Shown: positions 31,284-32,211 of the stretch, in pieces
How the letters are laid out: every line of letters begins with the position of its first letter
Numbering within the stretch: position 1 is the stretch's first letter
Source of the DNA: Gp6-AA40 sp036742665
GTDB taxonomy: Bacteria > Acidobacteriota > Vicinamibacteria > Vicinamibacterales > UBA2999
NCBI GenBank assembly: GCA_036742665.1
Contig: DAINQP010000036.1
Coordinates: 1-32,211 of the forward strand
Reading direction: 5' to 3'
Length of the DNA stretch: 32,211 nucleotides
Made by a program: the position numbers and the translations under genes
Notes under the pieces: model-generated
Database searches by the model: none
Seen by the model: the letters and a program-made list of their open reading frames with translations, nothing else
What the model was told of the DNA's origin: nothing

Positions 31284-31775
31284 ATGAGAGTGATGCTGTC
31301 TGCGCTGGTGCTTGTCGCCGCGCTCGGTGCCGCTAGCTGCAAGCAGGGCGACGGCCCGCTGCCGGCGAAGACCAACGATGTTCCCAATCGTCTCGGCGAT
31401 CTGCAACGCGACCTCGCCGCGGTGGTCGGCGGTGAACAGCAAGCCATCGAGGATTTGACCGACGATCTCCTCGTGTTCACCGACCAACCCGAAGGGCAGA
31501 CGGCGACGAAAGCCCTGGCGATGACTGTCTGCTCGATGCTGGTCAACCGGCCGGTGAACGACGAGATGCAGACAAAAATTGTGAATCTGCTGTGGACGGC
31601 GGTGGCCGCGCGCGAGTTGAGCGAGCGGCAGGTGGACGGGCTCAAAGATGACTTTCGGAATACGCTGCTGGCGGTGGGAGTGACACAGCCGGACGCGAAT
31701 CTCGCGGCCGGCCGTGTCGGTGACGTGCAGAACGCAGTGTCGGAGCGAGGGCGGCGCTGGTTCGAACGCTACTGA
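31284..31775 (+). CDS. Small lipoprotein of unknown function
   Basis: 163 residues. MRVMLSALVLVAALGAASC is a lipoprotein signal with lipobox GAASC (Cys19). The mature part is mostly helical and acidic (NRLGDLQRDLAAVVGGEQQA, IEDLTDDLLVFTDQPEGQTA), followed by a region rich in Arg near the C-terminus (VSERGRRWFERY). I do not recognise a family. A TTGACA box at 31246-31251 could be part of its promoter, though the -10 is poor. A TTG three codons upstream is an alternative start. It is divergent from the RidA gene and convergent with metK. Confidence 0.72.
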   Translation: MRVMLSALVLVAALGAASCKQGDGPLPAKTNDVPNRLGDLQRDLAAVVGGEQQAIEDLTDDLLVFTDQPEGQTATKALAMTVCSMLVNRPVNDEMQTKIVNLLWTAVAARELSERQVDGLKDDFRNTLLAVGVTQPDANLAAGRVGDVQNAVSERGRRWFERY

Positions 31776-31781
31776 TCGAGG

Positions 31782-31799
31782 TCCGGCTCACGCCGGACG
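31782..31799. terminator. Hairpin between the lipoprotein gene and metK, probable two-way terminator
   Basis: GTCCGGC (31782-31788) and GCCGGAC (31793-31799) are perfect 7-bp arms around TCAC. On the minus strand GTAGC precedes the hairpin directly after the metK stop, which links it to the GTAG-type elements elsewhere in the window. There is no U tract, so the terminator role rests on position. Confidence 0.5.
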
Positions 31800-31807
31800 C
31801 TACACAC

Positions 31808-32211
<404 letters not shown>

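Overview
The window is GC-rich and densely coded. Its gene set suggests an Acidobacteriota bacterium, probably of the Vicinamibacteria type: a DUF1800/DUF1501 pair, a Ser/Thr kinase with a long proline-rich tail, a long-form HisG in a compact his operon, and intergenic hairpins and 7-bp repeat arrays. The phylum call is inference. The overall form is a diderm, with Tat and Sec signals, lipoproteins and outer-membrane barrels.

Layout. 1-5076: the end of a glycosyltransferase (probably BshA), a decayed small outer-membrane barrel gene, a small exported protein, a HAD phosphatase, a hybrid sensor kinase (DUF4118, three PAS, HisKA, HATPase, REC) and a VOC protein with a basic tail. 5232-8918: the DUF1800/DUF1501 pair, then a convergent TIGR01777 epimerase. 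8948-16139: one export operon, TetR - membrane fusion protein - ABC ATPase - TolC-like channel - ABC ATPase - permease - permease. All six junctions overlap, and a perfect palindrome sits on the promoter and start codon. It resembles the CecR/YbhGFSR system with the double ATPase split into two genes. 16135-16735: a small cassette with a four-helix-bundle (S23/IVP-like) gene between inverted arrays of a 7-bp repeat. 16906-24294: a glycine-zipper protein; on the minus strand a Ser/Thr kinase, outer-membrane protein and PQQ-type sugar dehydrogenase unit; then an MFS transporter and an AAA ATPase, the latter with an 18-bp-arm palindrome touching its GTG start.

24355-30772: a complete minus-strand his operon, hisI-G-D-C-B-H-F-A, mostly with overlapping stops and starts. 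In front of hisI lies a classical attenuator: a 28-codon leader peptide containing HHAHHLHHGHH, a 12-nt segment that can pair with the 5' arm of the terminator, and an intrinsic terminator with a U tract. 30840-32211: a RidA protein, a small lipoprotein and the C-terminal part of MetK.

Two families of non-coding repeat mark gene ends. Hairpins preceded by GTAG lie at convergent junctions and after hisG and hisD, and three genes take their TAG stop from them. Heptad arrays lie at 16135, 16701, 24345 and 30765. The features most worth following are the his attenuator and the heptad-flanked four-helix-bundle cassette.
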